Shown: positions 44,208-55,124, counted from the first letter of the stretch. The stretch is 64,000 nt of DNA from Plantago ovata (GCA_028274465.1 CM051455.1:111660261-111724260), one strand, 5' to 3'. Numbers and translations: made by a program. The notes: a model not told the origin generated them from the letters alone.

Positions 44208-45413
44208 TTAGCCTACTACGGTCTTGGTTAGGGCCATAAGTTTGGTTAGCCGTTGCATATCCTTGATTGTTTCGGAATCCTCTTCTCTAAAATCCACCTC
44301 GAGGATTCCTACCGTCTTGTCCGTAGCTAACTTCTTGAGTACCAAACTCCGTAGCAAAGGCTTCCTCTTCGCTCCTCGAGCCCAGTTGCCATCATCATAC
44401 GCAAGATCCGATCTACACATATGAGCCCCATGCCCATAGTTCTTGCATATTCGGCATACTTCGTTCGAAACAGTTGTTCCAGTAGCGCTCTTGAGGACTT
44501 GCTTCAATTCGTTGGTAAAGCACTCGAATTGATCCCCATTCCCCCTATACATAGGGGCTTCTTGAGTCGGTGGAGCTTCAGGTCCACGTCTCCTAACCAT
44601 CGCTCTTGGGTCCTTGAATTGCGAACCCTTAGCAAGCCTTTCGAAAACTGCCCAGACGGCTTCTGCGGTTTCCTCCCAAATATTGCGTCGGCATTGGAAA
44701 TCTACCGCTTGTTGGTTCTCGAAGGTTAGTCCATTGTAGAAGTGTTGGACTAGGTCAGAAAGCTCAAAACCATGGTGAGGGCACTTGTTCGTGAGATCTT
44801 GGAATCTCTCAAATGCGGTGTAGATGGTCTCATCATAGTCCTGCTTGAATCCAGTGATTTGCGCCTTTAGCGCGGTAGTCAAGGTGTGAGGGAAGTATTT
44901 CTCCATGAAAGCTGAAAAAACATTCTCCCAAGTGTCCAGCGAGCCTGCTGGTAGAGAACTCAACCATGACTTGGCTCTGTCGCCAAGTCCCATAGCAAAA
45001 ACCTTCATCCTCAACTCATCCGTTGTTATTTCAGCTCCGGGTCGTGGGAGTTGGTTGACGAAATCATCGATATCGTGCAAGTACCCCATCACATCTTCCC
45101 TTGATAAGCCATAGAACCTCGGAAGTTGTTGGAATGCGTGGTTCTTGATTTCCAGATCTCGGGTTGCAGACGAAAGAACAATCGTCGGTCCCCTCATACG
45201 ATCCTTGGTGGGTTGAACCCATGCTTTCAGTGGTCTAGCTTCTGCCATTCCGTCGATTTCCTTGAAAAGACTGTGTAGAGATTCAGAGAAATCGGTATCC
45301 TCTATTTCCTCTAGTGCACGCCTTTGAAGTAGTCGCCTTCTTTGGTGGTAGACTCTGTCGATCTCAGCAATTGAATCAGCAAGCGGTGTTCCCCTAGATC
45401 GTGTATGTGGCAT
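44208..45413 (-). CDS. Gypsy D gag
   Basis: 401 codons, open throughout, from ATG at 45413 (MPHTRSRGTPLADSIAEI), 124 nt after the primer-binding site. The central retrotransposon gag domain has LRMKVFAMGLGDRAKSWLSSL and TWENVFSAFMEKYFP, followed by FKQDYDETIYTAFERFQDL, typical of Ty3/gypsy capsids. A CCHC zinc knuckle CRICKNYGHGAHMC lies near residues 320-333 and would bind the RNA genome. The last part (from about residue 345) looks frameshifted relative to other gypsy gags. Gag forms the virus-like particle. This is the longest intact protein of the element and could in principle still be made. Confidence 0.85.
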   Translation of the reverse strand: MPHTRSRGTPLADSIAEIDRVYHQRRRLLQRRALEEIEDTDFSESLHSLFKEIDGMAEARPLKAWVQPTKDRMRGPTIVLSSATRDLEIKNHAFQQLPRFYGLSREDVMGYLHDIDDFVNQLPRPGAEITTDELRMKVFAMGLGDRAKSWLSSLPAGSLDTWENVFSAFMEKYFPHTLTTALKAQITGFKQDYDETIYTAFERFQDLTNKCPHHGFELSDLVQHFYNGLTFENQQAVDFQCRRNIWEETAEAVWAVFERLAKGSQFKDPRAMVRRRGPEAPPTQEAPMYRGNGDQFECFTNELKQVLKSATGTTVSNEVCRICKNYGHGAHMCRSDLAYDDGNWARGAKRKPLLRSLVLKKLATDKTVGILEVDFREEDSETIKDMQRLTKLMALTKTVVG

Positions 45414-45536
45414 ACACTATCTGTAATAGATTAGGAAAGCAGTATCAGAGAGAGATTAAAAAGGAAAACTAGAACTACAGAATTAGGAATTTGAATGCTG
45501 AAAATATAAACAAATTAAACAGAAAAAAGGAGTATA

Positions 45537-45555
45537 GTCCCCGGCAACGACGCCA
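45537..45555 (-). promoter_or_regulatory. Gypsy D primer-binding site
   Basis: TGGCGTCGTTGCCGGGGAC on the minus strand, three bases (ATT) inside the 5' LTR. One base differs from the TGGCGCCGTTGCCGGGG consensus I know for Athila/Tat-type elements. Confidence 0.85.
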
Positions 45556-45558
45556 ATT

Positions 45559-46831
45559 TGATGAACGGAGATTTGTCGGGTCTCGATTCAGCAAATAAAT
45601 TTGTTATTTAGCCAAAGGCAATTCACAACTACAACGAAAACCGTAGTGTAGCAGTAGAATGACCTTGAGTGTCGTTCTCTAAGGACTATAACTAGCTTTA
45701 TCTATTTAACTAGGAATATAAAAACAGCAGACGGTATAGCAAAGGTTTTTTCTAACAGATAATGGAGATTGGTGATAGTATGATCCTTCAAAGCATAACG
45801 GGTCAATAATCATGCGTAAATTCCTCGGTCTTGCATGGAGATCTTTGATCAATCTAATGTCCTGTTGCAATTATTAAGCACTACGAAGATAAAGGTACTG
45901 ACAAGTCAAGCACTATTGTCCAATTGTGTTCCATAATTGTTCAACACTACGAAGATAAACATGCGCATAGGTCGACGAGGGTCCAATTGTGCATAATAAT
46001 TAATACAACATACGAGAATTTAGGCTGAGCCTGATCAACGAAATAAAGCAATAACACGGAGTATAATGCGCGATATAGCCATTAGCATGATTATCTTCCC
46101 TTCGCTAAGAATTCACATACTACCACCAACGATAAGTTTAGCTACTCATAATAGGCATGCAATCAACAGAAATCATAGAAGAAAACATGTTGAAAGATAT
46201 ATAAAAATAAGTAGAATAAACTGTAAGATACAATGTTACCGAAGGTTGTCAATCTCCGAAGAATTGCGATCCTACAAGCTCCAATCTGCTATGAAAAAGT
46301 GTCTCCTAAGCTACGAACCCCCAGAACAGGCTCTGGGAAGTCCCTACCTAAAACTACAGAGAAAGGTGAGAGAAAAGGTCTGGAAAAGTATGAATTTCGG
46401 AGAAAAACTGAGCAACTATATATAGGCTACGAAAAAGTGTGGGGCGATTCGCCCCACGTCCCGGGCGGTTCACCCGGGAGTTATTTTCGCGGAATTCTGC
46501 ATTTTTGACGCGTTTTTGGATTTCTTCTCCTTTTCGGACTCGGTTTCTGACTTCTAGTGGCCTTCTAACCTCCAGATTCGACCCCTAGACTCCAAATCCT
46601 GTCTGAAACCTTCAGATACTCCAAATAGGCTTCTGGAACACCAATTCCTTGTCAATTTCAATATAATTGCCCGGAAATCCTCGGTTTTGAACCAAAACCT
46701 ATAAAATAAAATCTAAAGGGAAACGTGACACTATTCTAATAAAATGCACTAAAATATAGCTAAATTAACATAGAGGATAGCTAAAATAGGTGAAAAAGAC
46801 TCAAATGAAAGTGTAAAATACACATTTATCA
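45559..46831 (-). mobile_element. Gypsy D 5' LTR
   Basis: 1,273 bp, same ends as the 38038-39350 copy, with two GC palindromic modules in place of three. The last bases are ATTTATCA, where the other LTR has ATTCATCA. Followed by the ACCTC target duplication. Confidence 0.9.
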
Positions 46832-46836
46832 ACCTC

Positions 46837-47900
46837 CGTGCTGAAAGTACTTGCATTTTGGCTCCAACGTTCACATTTGAATTCGATTCAAATGAACATT
46901 AAATGCAAAGTAAGCACGCAAAGAACATGAAGACTAGAAGACAAATGAAGGACGCTGCTGAAAGTACGAAAGCAAGATACTGACATCTTAAGGAACAAAG
47001 CCTTAGAATTTGAAATTCAAATGGCTCCCTTGATTCACTATAAATAGAGGCATCCGACAAAGAGTTGAAGTGTGTCAACAACGTGATCAAACTATCACTT
47101 GTGCTTAACACTCAATCTTCCATACTCTTATTGCTTATGGATCCGTTCCAAGACTTAAGCTTGAAACAAAAGCTACTTGTGAAGAAGTAGAACATACACG
47201 GCTAAGAAATTAGTTAAGTGTTCTTTCTTTCGAACAAGAACAAGTCTTGACACCAGAAACAACTTAACTTGTTTACTGAAAAGTATTATGAGTTGTGTTT
47301 CTTTAGATAACTTGTTATAGCTGAAAAAGTTATACTCAAGTCATCTCATCCCAAACCTCTCTAACAGATAAACACCCTTTTTCAGGCGTGAAATTCAGGG
47401 GGAATTAATCAAGCATTGTGTTGCTGATTATAAGTCCCAAGTTTGGTGGAGAACAAGGTTACAGTTCTCTAGTTAGGTTGGAAATGAAGCAAGTGTGCTT
47501 TGGTTTTTGAAGAATCATTATAGATAGGTGTTGTAAGGAACCTCAAGCTTATCCTAGTGGATTCAGTCCTAGAAAGGACAAAGTGGATTAGTTGAGAGAT
47601 TACACCACTCTCAGATACCACTATAAAAAGTGTTTGTGTGATTTACTTTACCGCATTTAGTTTTCAGCAAGCTTTACTTATTGCACACTGTCACTCTGCT
47701 CACTTGCTGAAACTAGCACTCTCTAAAAAGCACTTATTGTATAAAGACTTCCGCACTCTTTCTTTAAAGTACCAGTAAAACGCGTTACTGAAAAGTAACT
47801 AGTGCTTGCTGAGAAAGTTAAGTATCAGCAAACTCATTACTGAAAAGTAATAAGCACTTCCTGAGAAAGTTTTTAAACGACGAAAGTTTGAAAAGACTAT
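46837..47900 (+). mobile_element. Copia 4 5' LTR, segment 2
   Basis: Continues the copia LTR after gypsy D. It includes ACTATAAATAGAGG (about 47036-47049) and the two double hairpins (47770-47877), and ends in AAAGACTAT, which is duplicated by the Mutator-like insertion. Confidence 0.85.
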
Positions 47901-47966
47901 CAGAAAATTACATAAAAGAACCACTCTAGAGCACCTAATTGCTAAAACAACCACTTTAAAAAACAT

Positions 47967-48170
47967 CTTACAAAAAAGGCCATTCTATTTTTTATGGTGC
48001 CCTAAAATACAAGTAGTTTTACAAAAAAGGCCATTCTATTTTTATGGTGCTCTAAAATACAAGTAGTCTTACAAAAAAGGCCATTCTATTTTTATGGTGC
48101 CCTAAAATACAAGTAGTCTTACAAAAAAGGTCATTCTATTTTTTGGTGCCCTAGAATCTAATGAAACTAG
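47967..48170. repeat. Four tandem units of about 50 bp
   Basis: Four near-identical units of about 50 bp, each with TTACAAAAAAGGCCATTCTA and GGTGCCCTAAAATACAAGTA, placed just inside the left end of the transposon. Subterminal tandem repeats are common in Mutator-like elements. Confidence 0.85.
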
Positions 48171-49926
48171 TATTTTGCCGTTGAAACTAGCATTTGTGTT
48201 GCCGAAACTAATTAAACTAGCATCAATCTAATGAACTAACATTTTGTGTGGCACTTGTGATGCTGAAACTAATGAAACTAGCATTCGTGTTTGCCGAAAC
48301 TAATAAAACTAGCACTTGTATTGAAACTTGCATTTTGTTGCTGAAACTAGCTTTAATTGTTGCTGAAACTAGCACTTATGATGCTGAAACCTAATGAAAC
48401 CAGCATTTTGTCGTTGAAACTAGAAGTTGTGATGCTGACAATAACGCAAATAGCTTTTTGACTTGCCAAAATTAATGAAACTAGCATTTTTGTTTGCCGA
48501 AACTGGCATTTTTTTGCTGAAACTAGCACTCATGATGTTGAAACTAATAAAATTAACTTTTTGTTGTTGAAAACTAACAGTTGTGATGTTGAAACTAATG
48601 AAACTAGTATTTTTATTGATGAAACTAGCAATTATGATAGTGAAATTAATGAAAGTAGCATTTTTGTTGATGAAACTAGCAATTATGATGGTGAAATTAA
48701 TGAAACTAGCATTTTTGTTGATGAAACTAGCAATTATGATGGTGAAACTAATGAAACTAGCATTTTTGTTAATGAAACTAGTATTTGTGTTGTTGAAACT
48801 AATAAAACTAACATTTTTGTAGTTGCATTAATAAAACTAACAATGGAGTGATGATGTAACTAGCATTTTTGTTAATGAAACTAGCATCAAACTATTGAAA
48901 CTAACACTTGTAATGTTGAAAACTAATGAAACTAACATTTTGTCATTGAAACTAGCAGTTGTGATGCTGAAACTAATGAAACTAGCATTTGTGTTGATGA
49001 AACTAGTTTTTTTGTTGCTGAAACCAACAATTATGATGCTCAAATTATTGAAACTAGCATTTATTATGTTGAAAACTAATGAAACTAGCATTTTTGCTGT
49101 TGAAACTAGCACTTGTGATGCTGAAACTAATGAAACTAGCATTTGTGCTGATGAAACTAGCTTTTTTGTTGCGGAAACCAGCACTTATAATGTTCAAACT
49201 ATTGAAAATATCATTTTTGTTGTTGAAACTAATGAAATTTTTTTTGTATGATGTTGAAACTAGCATTAACAGTTAGTTTCATATAGTTTCAGCTAGTTTA
49301 TGAAACTAGCTTTTGTCTGAAACTAGTTTAGGAAACTAGATTTTATGTGTTGAAACTAATATGAAACTAGCATTTGTGTTGCTGAAACTAGCACACGTGA
49401 TGCTAACACTAATGAAACTAGCATTTTGTGTTGATGAAACTAGCACTTGTGATGCTGAAACTAGCATTTGCGTTGCCGAAACTAATGAAACTAACATTTA
49501 TGTTGCTGAAACTAGCATTTTGTTGCTGAAACTAATAAAACTAGCACTTGTATTGAAACTAGCATTTTGTTGCTGAAACTAGCTTTAATTGTTGCTGAAA
49601 CTAGCACTGAAACTAGCAGAAAATGGAATGAAACTAGCAAGAAATGAAATGAAACTAGCAGAAATGGAATGAAACTAGGCGAAATCAAATGATCAACCAC
49701 CGAAACTAGCATAGAACAAATGATCATGGACCGAAACTAGTCGAAATCAAAGTTTCAAGCACCGAAACTAGCATAGAACAAACGATCATGGATCGAAACT
49801 AGGTGAAATGAAAGTATCATGCACCGAAACTAGTCGAAATGAAAGGTTCGAGCACCGAAACTAGGCGAAATGAAAGTATCAAGCACCGAAACTAGCCGAA
49901 ATCAAATTAACAACCGCTGAAACTAT
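48158..49926. repeat. GAAACTAGC minisatellite-like array
   Basis: About 1.77 kb in which GAAACTAGC or a one-base variant returns every 15-50 bases. Around 48600-48780 it forms regular units of about 51 bp (ATGAAACTAGC plus ATTTTTGTTGATG and AATTATGATGGTG parts). Long frames here are repeat translations (SIFVDETSNYD-like) and are not genes. Confidence 0.85.
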
Positions 49927-49934
49927 TTCGGAGT

Positions 49935-50130
49935 AGGTCGGATTTGGGGTCGGAATTATATGGGAAACGGACGGATACTGGTTATGGTGGGAATAATAAT
50001 AATAATAGTAATAATATTAGTGTTGGTGGATATGGTGGGAATGATGATGGTGGTTATGGGATTACTAGTAATGAAGGGGTTTATGCTTACAAAGGCAGCA
50101 CTGAGCCGTATGGAGCTAGCGAGCATTTGG
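49935..50130 (+). pseudogene. Captured gene-fragment candidate
   Basis: A short frame unlike the flanking repeats: Gly/Asn-rich with GYGGNNNNNSNN, GGYGGNDDGGYG and VYAYKGSTEPYGA. It ends near a GT-containing TTGGTAATTG that could be an old splice donor. It lies between the minisatellite and the right end of the transposon. I do not recognise the parent gene; a Gly-rich host protein exon is the likeliest source. No start or stop context suggests it works. Confidence 0.45.
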
Positions 50131-50208
50131 TAATTGACTTATTAAGATGGCTTTTTTTGTAATTAATGTTGGTTATTGATTTATTTATGTATTTTTCCCA
50201 AAGACTAT

Positions 50209-50252
50209 TGACACCCCCTCTAGTCTTTTCTTGTTGTTTAAAGGGACCAACA
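50209..50252 (+). mobile_element. Copia 4 5' LTR, segment 3
   Basis: Last 44 bp of the LTR, ending GGGACCAACA, directly before the primer-binding site. Confidence 0.88.
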
Positions 50253-50254
50253 AG

Positions 50255-50267
50255 TGGTATCAGAGCT
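50255..50267 (+). promoter_or_regulatory. Copia 4 primer-binding site
   Basis: TGGTATCAGAGCT two bases after the LTR end, identical to that of copia 3. Initiator methionine tRNA is the expected primer. Confidence 0.9.
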
Positions 50268-50364
50268 GCAGGTTCATTAACCTTCAGCACTGAACCTAGA
50301 TCCCCTTAGGTGCTTTCCGTGAATCATTCTCACTTGATCAATTTGGTAGTCTTTTGCTGACAGG

Positions 50365-52735
50365 ATGTCTTTAGGAGACGCTCCCTTGCTGAAGCTGGAA
50401 AACTATGAAAAATGGCGCAACAACATGATGCTACATCTTGAGGCCATTAGTGATGAGATGGTTACTGTCATAAATGATGGACCTATCAAGATCACTAAAC
50501 TTGAGAGAAGTTTTCCTCAAAAAACAACAGAAGCTGGAAAGGAAACTATCTTAGGTGAACCAGTCGATACTGTCGTTCCAAAACCAAGAGAGGAATGGAC
50601 TTTCGATGAAGACAAAAGATTCCGTCTTGATGGCCAAGCAAGAAACATCATTATTCGATCAACTTCAGATACTATACAGTGCAAACTGCGGGGTTCCAAA
50701 ACTGCTAAGGAAGCTTGGAAAATGGTTCAAGATCTTTGCGCTGGATCTGACAAAACCAAGGAAAACAAACTCGAAGTTCTTAAGTTAAAGTTCCAAAACT
50801 TTAAACAAGGTACAAATGAGTCACTGGAAGACTTGGATTTCAGACTCACAACTGTAGTAAGTGAGATGGCTGCTTTAGGAGTTGGAAACCTCTATTCAGA
50901 TTCTGAGAAGGTGAAAACCATTATTAGAAGTCTGAACCAAGAATGGATCCATACTCAGAATTTCTATTATAATCAAGGAATGCCAAATATCACACCTACA
51001 TAGTTGTTCTCTCATCTTGCTACTGTCAATTACGAGACAAAACAAAGAGAAAATGTGTTTGCTAAAAAATCGCAAAACATTGCTCTTGCCGCAAAGCCGT
51101 CATCTTCTGAAAAGAAGAATGATAAAGAGCCTGCTGATGAAAATGCTCTAGTTGCTAAAAACATGAAAAATTCATCAGTAAGGAACTTGAAAGGCGAAAA
51201 GCAAAAGAGAAGCTGAAAAAGCATCTTGGTAACAACTACCATAAATACAAGAATGAAGCTAGCTCGCTGAACAAGCAAGCTCAGCAAGCAAATTCTTCTG
51301 AAGAACCAGCAGTTGGCAATGATCTTTGCTTTTATTGCAAAAATTCTGGACACTTCAAAGCAAATTGTCCTTTGCTGAAAGGCAAATCTGCTGAAAAGAA
51401 GAAGAAGTTCAAAAGGTCTTTGATTGCTCAAGAAAAGAAAAAGCTTCAAGCAAAAATCGATGCGCTTTGCATTGATACAAGTTATGAGGACAGTGAGGTA
51501 GAGAGCTCAGACACTGAAGAAGAAGCCACTCTTGATGTAGAGATTGGCAAGTAAGTTTGTGGAATAGCTATGGAAGCGTATCCGGATGTGTCAAACTATG
51601 AATTCTGCCTCATGGCCGGTCAGGTAAATTGTCCTACCTCTGACTCTGACTCAGAAAGTGAAGATGATATTGAGCTTGATAGAATTCAAGGAGAAATCAA
51701 AAGATTTGAGAAAACTCTGAGCAAACAGAAAGAGAAACTACTGAATACTGAAACTCTGACTAAGCAAACTACTGAAAAGTATGTTTTGTTGAATAAAGAG
51801 TCAGCAAAGAAGGATGTTGAAATATTGCATCTTAAAAAGATAATTGCTGAACCTACAGAGAAGAATTCTCAAATGGCAATAGAATTGGAAGAGTATAAGT
51901 CCTCAATTCTAAAGGTACTTGCTGAAATACAAGAAATGAAAAAGATGAAAATCAATTTCAAATCTTATGTTGATACGAGTAACACGCTGACTGAACTAAA
52001 TTCTTATCTGAGAGACCCATCTCAAAAAGAAGGTTTAGGTGGAACGTATGAAGGTGATGATGTAATAATCTTGAGTAAAGACAAATCACCAATCACCTTT
52101 GTTCGTGCAACTGATAGTGGTCAACCAGAACTCTATCAATTTGGTCAATCTAAGGTTGCTGAAATAAGCAATCAAGTACCTACGACCATAAAGCCCGTTG
52201 TTGCTACTCAAAGTAACAAGACTTCAAAAGCAAAACAGGTTGCTGAAAAGCAAACTGTTACGAAAAAGGATGTTGTAAAGCATTCCGCCAAACAAGTTGT
52301 TGAAAAGCAATTTGGTAAGTCAAAAGGCATGATTACTAAAAGTAATCAGAAGACCTTTTCTGGCAAACCTGAATCAAGTAAGGTTGCTGAGACAAAAGCT
52401 CAGCATTCTCCGAAAAGTGGACTTGGTTTCAAAACCAAGCAAAGTCAGCAAAGATACTTCAAAGAGATGAACAAAACCAAGCCTAAGAGTTCTGACAAAA
52501 CTCAAAACACGAGGACTAGAAGGAACCTTGCCAGAAAAGAACTTACTGAAAAGTATGTTCAGCAAAAAGGTCAACCAAGCAAGACACCACATCAGAAAGT
52601 GGACTTGATTAGCAATAATCAAGAGTCTTTCAGCTCAAACCCTTCTAGTTCCTTAGCAAGTAAAAAACAAGTCAAAGTTGAAAACTCAAGACTTGGGTTT
52701 CTACTGGACGATTTCTTGAACATGTTAATGGACAT
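50365..52735 (+). pseudogene. Copia 4 gag
   Basis: ATG at 50365 (MSLGDAPLLKLENYEKW). It is better preserved than copia 3. The gag domain is open for 212 codons to TAG at 51001-51003, where copia 3 has GAG (Glu). A lost base near 51167 shifts the frame. The zinc knuckle CFYCKNSGHFKANC is intact near 51327-51368 (C-x2-C-x4-H-x4-C). A second open stretch (51570-52817) holds the coiled coil (about 51690-51970) and the Lys/Gln/Ser-rich tail. Another frameshift near 52680 moves the tail frame before the HVNGHPILDN end. Gag packages the element RNA; long coiled coils like this are characteristic of Sirevirus gags. Confidence 0.87.
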
Positions 52736-53065
52736 CCAATATTGGATAATTAACTTGTTTGCTCTTGATTGTTCAGACTTCAGCCACGGAGACAAACAAT
52801 GCAATTTGGCACTTTGACAGTGATTGTGGAAAGCACATGACGGGCAACAAGAAAAACCTTATAAACTATAGACGGTGGTCTAAAGGTCCAATAATAAGGT
52901 TTGCTGGTGGAGGCTTTGGTTCTACTAAAGGTTATGGTGACGTGAAGTTAGGATGCATTACCATTTCGGGAGTTCTTTATGTCAAAAATCTTAAGTTTAA
53001 CCTTTTCAGCATGAGTCAATTCGCTGATAAAGGATATTTCATCAAAATCAAAAGTGATGAATGTA
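52736..53065 (+). pseudogene. Copia 4 protease start, fused to gypsy pol
   Basis: Begins after stop codons present in both the gag and pol frames at the gag-pol boundary. The protease signature reads WHFDSDCGKHMTGN: the Gly of DSG is Asp, which should inactivate it. The GAG-pre-integrase segment follows (YRRWSKGPIIRFAGGG, KFNLFSMSQFADKGYF). It stops at KSDECK (53065), after which the sequence is gypsy. The frame stays open across the join (52759-53307). All of copia integrase, RT and RNase H, the spacer and the aORF are missing. Confidence 0.85.
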
Positions 53066-53843
53066 AGTCCTCCAACCCATATGTGCCTCCAAAACCTTAT
53101 GTTCCATTCCCTAGTAGAATCAAGCCGGTCAAGAAGGATATAATGGAATGGCCACTATTCCAACGCCTCTCTAAAGTCGAAATCAATGTACCTATTTTGG
53201 AGTTAATTCAGAATGTTCCTGCCTATACGAAGTTCTTTCGGGAGGTGAAGAGCAACAAAAGAGCCATGTTCGTAAGCACGTGGTGTTGCTTGGAAGACCG
53301 TTTATGACGACTACCAATACATGCCTTGAACTCAAAGGCAAGAAAATTTCCATGGAGGTAATGGGTGAGAAAATTCAATTGGTAGGATGTAGCATAGTAG
53401 ATAAGGAAGTCGTAGAAGAGTTAAATTTTGTCGATTGCTATGATTCTATGATTTCTAAATTTCATCATTACCATGATAATCTTGAACCTTTTGAAGAGGC
53501 ACTAACCATGCAGGTTGAGACTTGTTACTTGTCCGAGGAAGCAAGGGAAATAGTTGAGATGATGGATAATACACCTGAAATTCCCGTAGGAGAAGAGGTG
53601 CTTGAACCTTTAGAAGAAGAAGAGGTAGAGAGCAAATTTCCTGAAGAGCCTAGCTTAGATTTAAAACCTCTTCCTGAACATATCAAGTATGTCTAGTTAG
53701 GGGAAAATGAGAAAATACCTGTGATAGTCTCTTCACACCTTTCTAGCGTAGAAGAAGGTAGGCCAGTTGAGGTCTTAAGGAAAAATTCTGCAGCCATAGG
53801 ATGGGGGATTAGTGATATAAAGAGAATTAGCCCTACATGATGT
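53066..53843 (+). pseudogene. Gypsy E gag-protease remnant
   Basis: From NPYVPPKPYVPFPSRIK on, the sequence is Athila-type gypsy pol. A helical segment (RLSKVEINVPILELIQNVP) normally precedes the protease. The protease active-site region is missing: the frame breaks near 53276 and resumes with VLLGRPFMTTTNTCLELKG, the protease C-terminal motif. An acidic linker (53500-53690) follows, with a TAG at 53694 before RT. The protease could not work without its DTG/DLG core. Confidence 0.75.
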
Positions 53844-55124
53844 GTGCACAATATCACTCTAGAGCAAGATGCCAAACTCGTTAGGCAACCTCAGCGTAGG
53901 ATAAATCCTGCCATGCAAGAAGTAGTGAATAAAGAGGTGATTAAGTTGCTAGATGTCGATATGATCTACCCCATTCTTGATAGTCGATGGGTGAGCCCCG
54001 TTCATGTAGTTCCTAAGAAATCTGGGATTACGGTAGAAGAGAATGAGAAGTGAGAGCTAGTACCTGTTAGAAAAACCACAGGATGGCGGATGTGCATTGA
54101 TTATAGGAGATTGAATGCCAGCACTAAGAAAGACCACTTCCCTTTGCCATTTATTGATGACATGTTAAACCGCCTTGCGGGGCGGTAATTTTATTGTGTT
54201 CATGATGGCTTGTCAGGTTTCTATCAGATTCCGATTGCACCGGAGGACCAGGAGAAGACGACATTCACTTGCCCATTCGGGACGTTTTCTTACAGGAGGA
54301 TGCCATTCGGGCTATGTAACGCCCCCGCCACTTTTCAAAGGTGCATGCTTTCTATTTTCTGTGATATGGTAACCAAGTTTGTTGAAGTTTTCATGGATGG
54401 TTTTTCTCTTTTTGGTGATTCGTTTGATGAATGTTTGCATAGATTAGATCTTTTTTTGAAAAGATGTATCGAATGCAATTTAACTTTGAGTTGGGAGAAA
54501 AGTCATTACATGGTTAGGGAAGGCATTGTTCTAGGACATGTAGTTTCTGAAAGAGGGATTGAAGTAGATAAGGCTAAAATCGAAATCACTGAAAAACTTC
54601 CCCCACCCACTTGTGTGAAAGAATTACAGTCTTTTCTAGGTCATGTAGGTTTTCATAGGAGGCTTATCAAGGATTTCTCGAAAATTGCTAAACCTTTAAG
54701 TAGCTTGCTTGCAAAAGATGTGGTTTTCCATTTTTCTGATGAGTGCCTAGTTGCTTTCAATACCCTTAAGGAAAAGCTTGTTACTGCTCCTATTGTTGTG
54801 CCACCGGATTGGAATCATCATTTTGAAATTATGTGTGATGCTTCGAATTTTGCTATGGGGGCTGTTTTGTGCCAAAAAGTTGATAAGCAGTATCGTGTGA
54901 TTTATAATGTTAGTAAGACTCTAGACTCAGCTCAAGTTAATTATACAACTACTGAAAAGAAATTTGTAGCTGTTGTTTTTGCTTTACAAAAGTTTAGGTC
55001 TTATTTGATTGGTCATCCTATTAATGTCCATACTGATCATGATGATTTAAGACATTTAATAGCTAAACAACATTCTAAGCCAAGATTAATCCGTTGGGTC
55101 TTATTGTTACAAGATTTGATTTGA
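53844..55124 (+). pseudogene. Gypsy E reverse transcriptase and RNase H
   Basis: Ty3/gypsy RT with VNKEVIKLLDVDMIYPI, SRWVSPVHVVPKKSG, GWRMCIDYRRLNA, then [38 protein letters not shown] and the catalytic box. The box reads FMDGFSLFG where the family has xxDD: the second Asp is Gly (codon 54399-54401), so polymerase activity should be lost. TGA at about 54051 and TAA at about 54186 interrupt the frame. RNase H follows with [16 protein letters not shown], the TTTEKKF acidic site and [12 protein letters not shown]. The frame ends in a shift near 55124. Confidence 0.92.

Larger units (their letters stand above)
38038..46831 (-). mobile_element. Gypsy D, full-length insertion lacking RT and integrase
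   Basis: Complete minus-strand element flanked by the 5-bp duplication ACCTC (38033-38037 and 46832-46836). In element order: 5' LTR (45559-46831), primer-binding site, gag, protease, GC-rich spacer, aORF, 3' UTR, polypurine tract, 3' LTR (38038-39350). The LTRs are nearly identical apart from about 40 bp of palindromic sequence, so it is young. No RT, RNase H or integrase lies between protease and aORF. Confidence 0.92.
47901..50199. mobile_element. Mutator-like (Pack-MULE-like) element
   Basis: 2,299-bp insertion in the copia LTR, flanked by the 9-bp duplication AAAGACTAT (47892-47900 and 50200-50208), a length typical of Mutator-like transposons. The ends form an imperfect inverted repeat: GAAAATTACATAAA at the left, GAAAAATACATAAA reading in from the right. 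No transposase ORF is visible. The interior has two tandem arrays and a gene-like fragment, so it is a non-autonomous element. Inverted repeats are short and imperfect, so the superfamily call is moderate. Confidence 0.6.

Noticed and set aside
48561-49276. Several open frames rich in ETSIF or KLAFLL units
   Set aside because: They are translations of the GAAACTAGC array in different frames and on both strands, not genes.
48158-49926. Regularly spaced GAAACTAGC repeats that could suggest a CRISPR-like array
   Set aside because: Unit length is irregular (15-51 bp), the spacers are themselves repeats, the setting is a plant transposon, and no cas-like gene is present.
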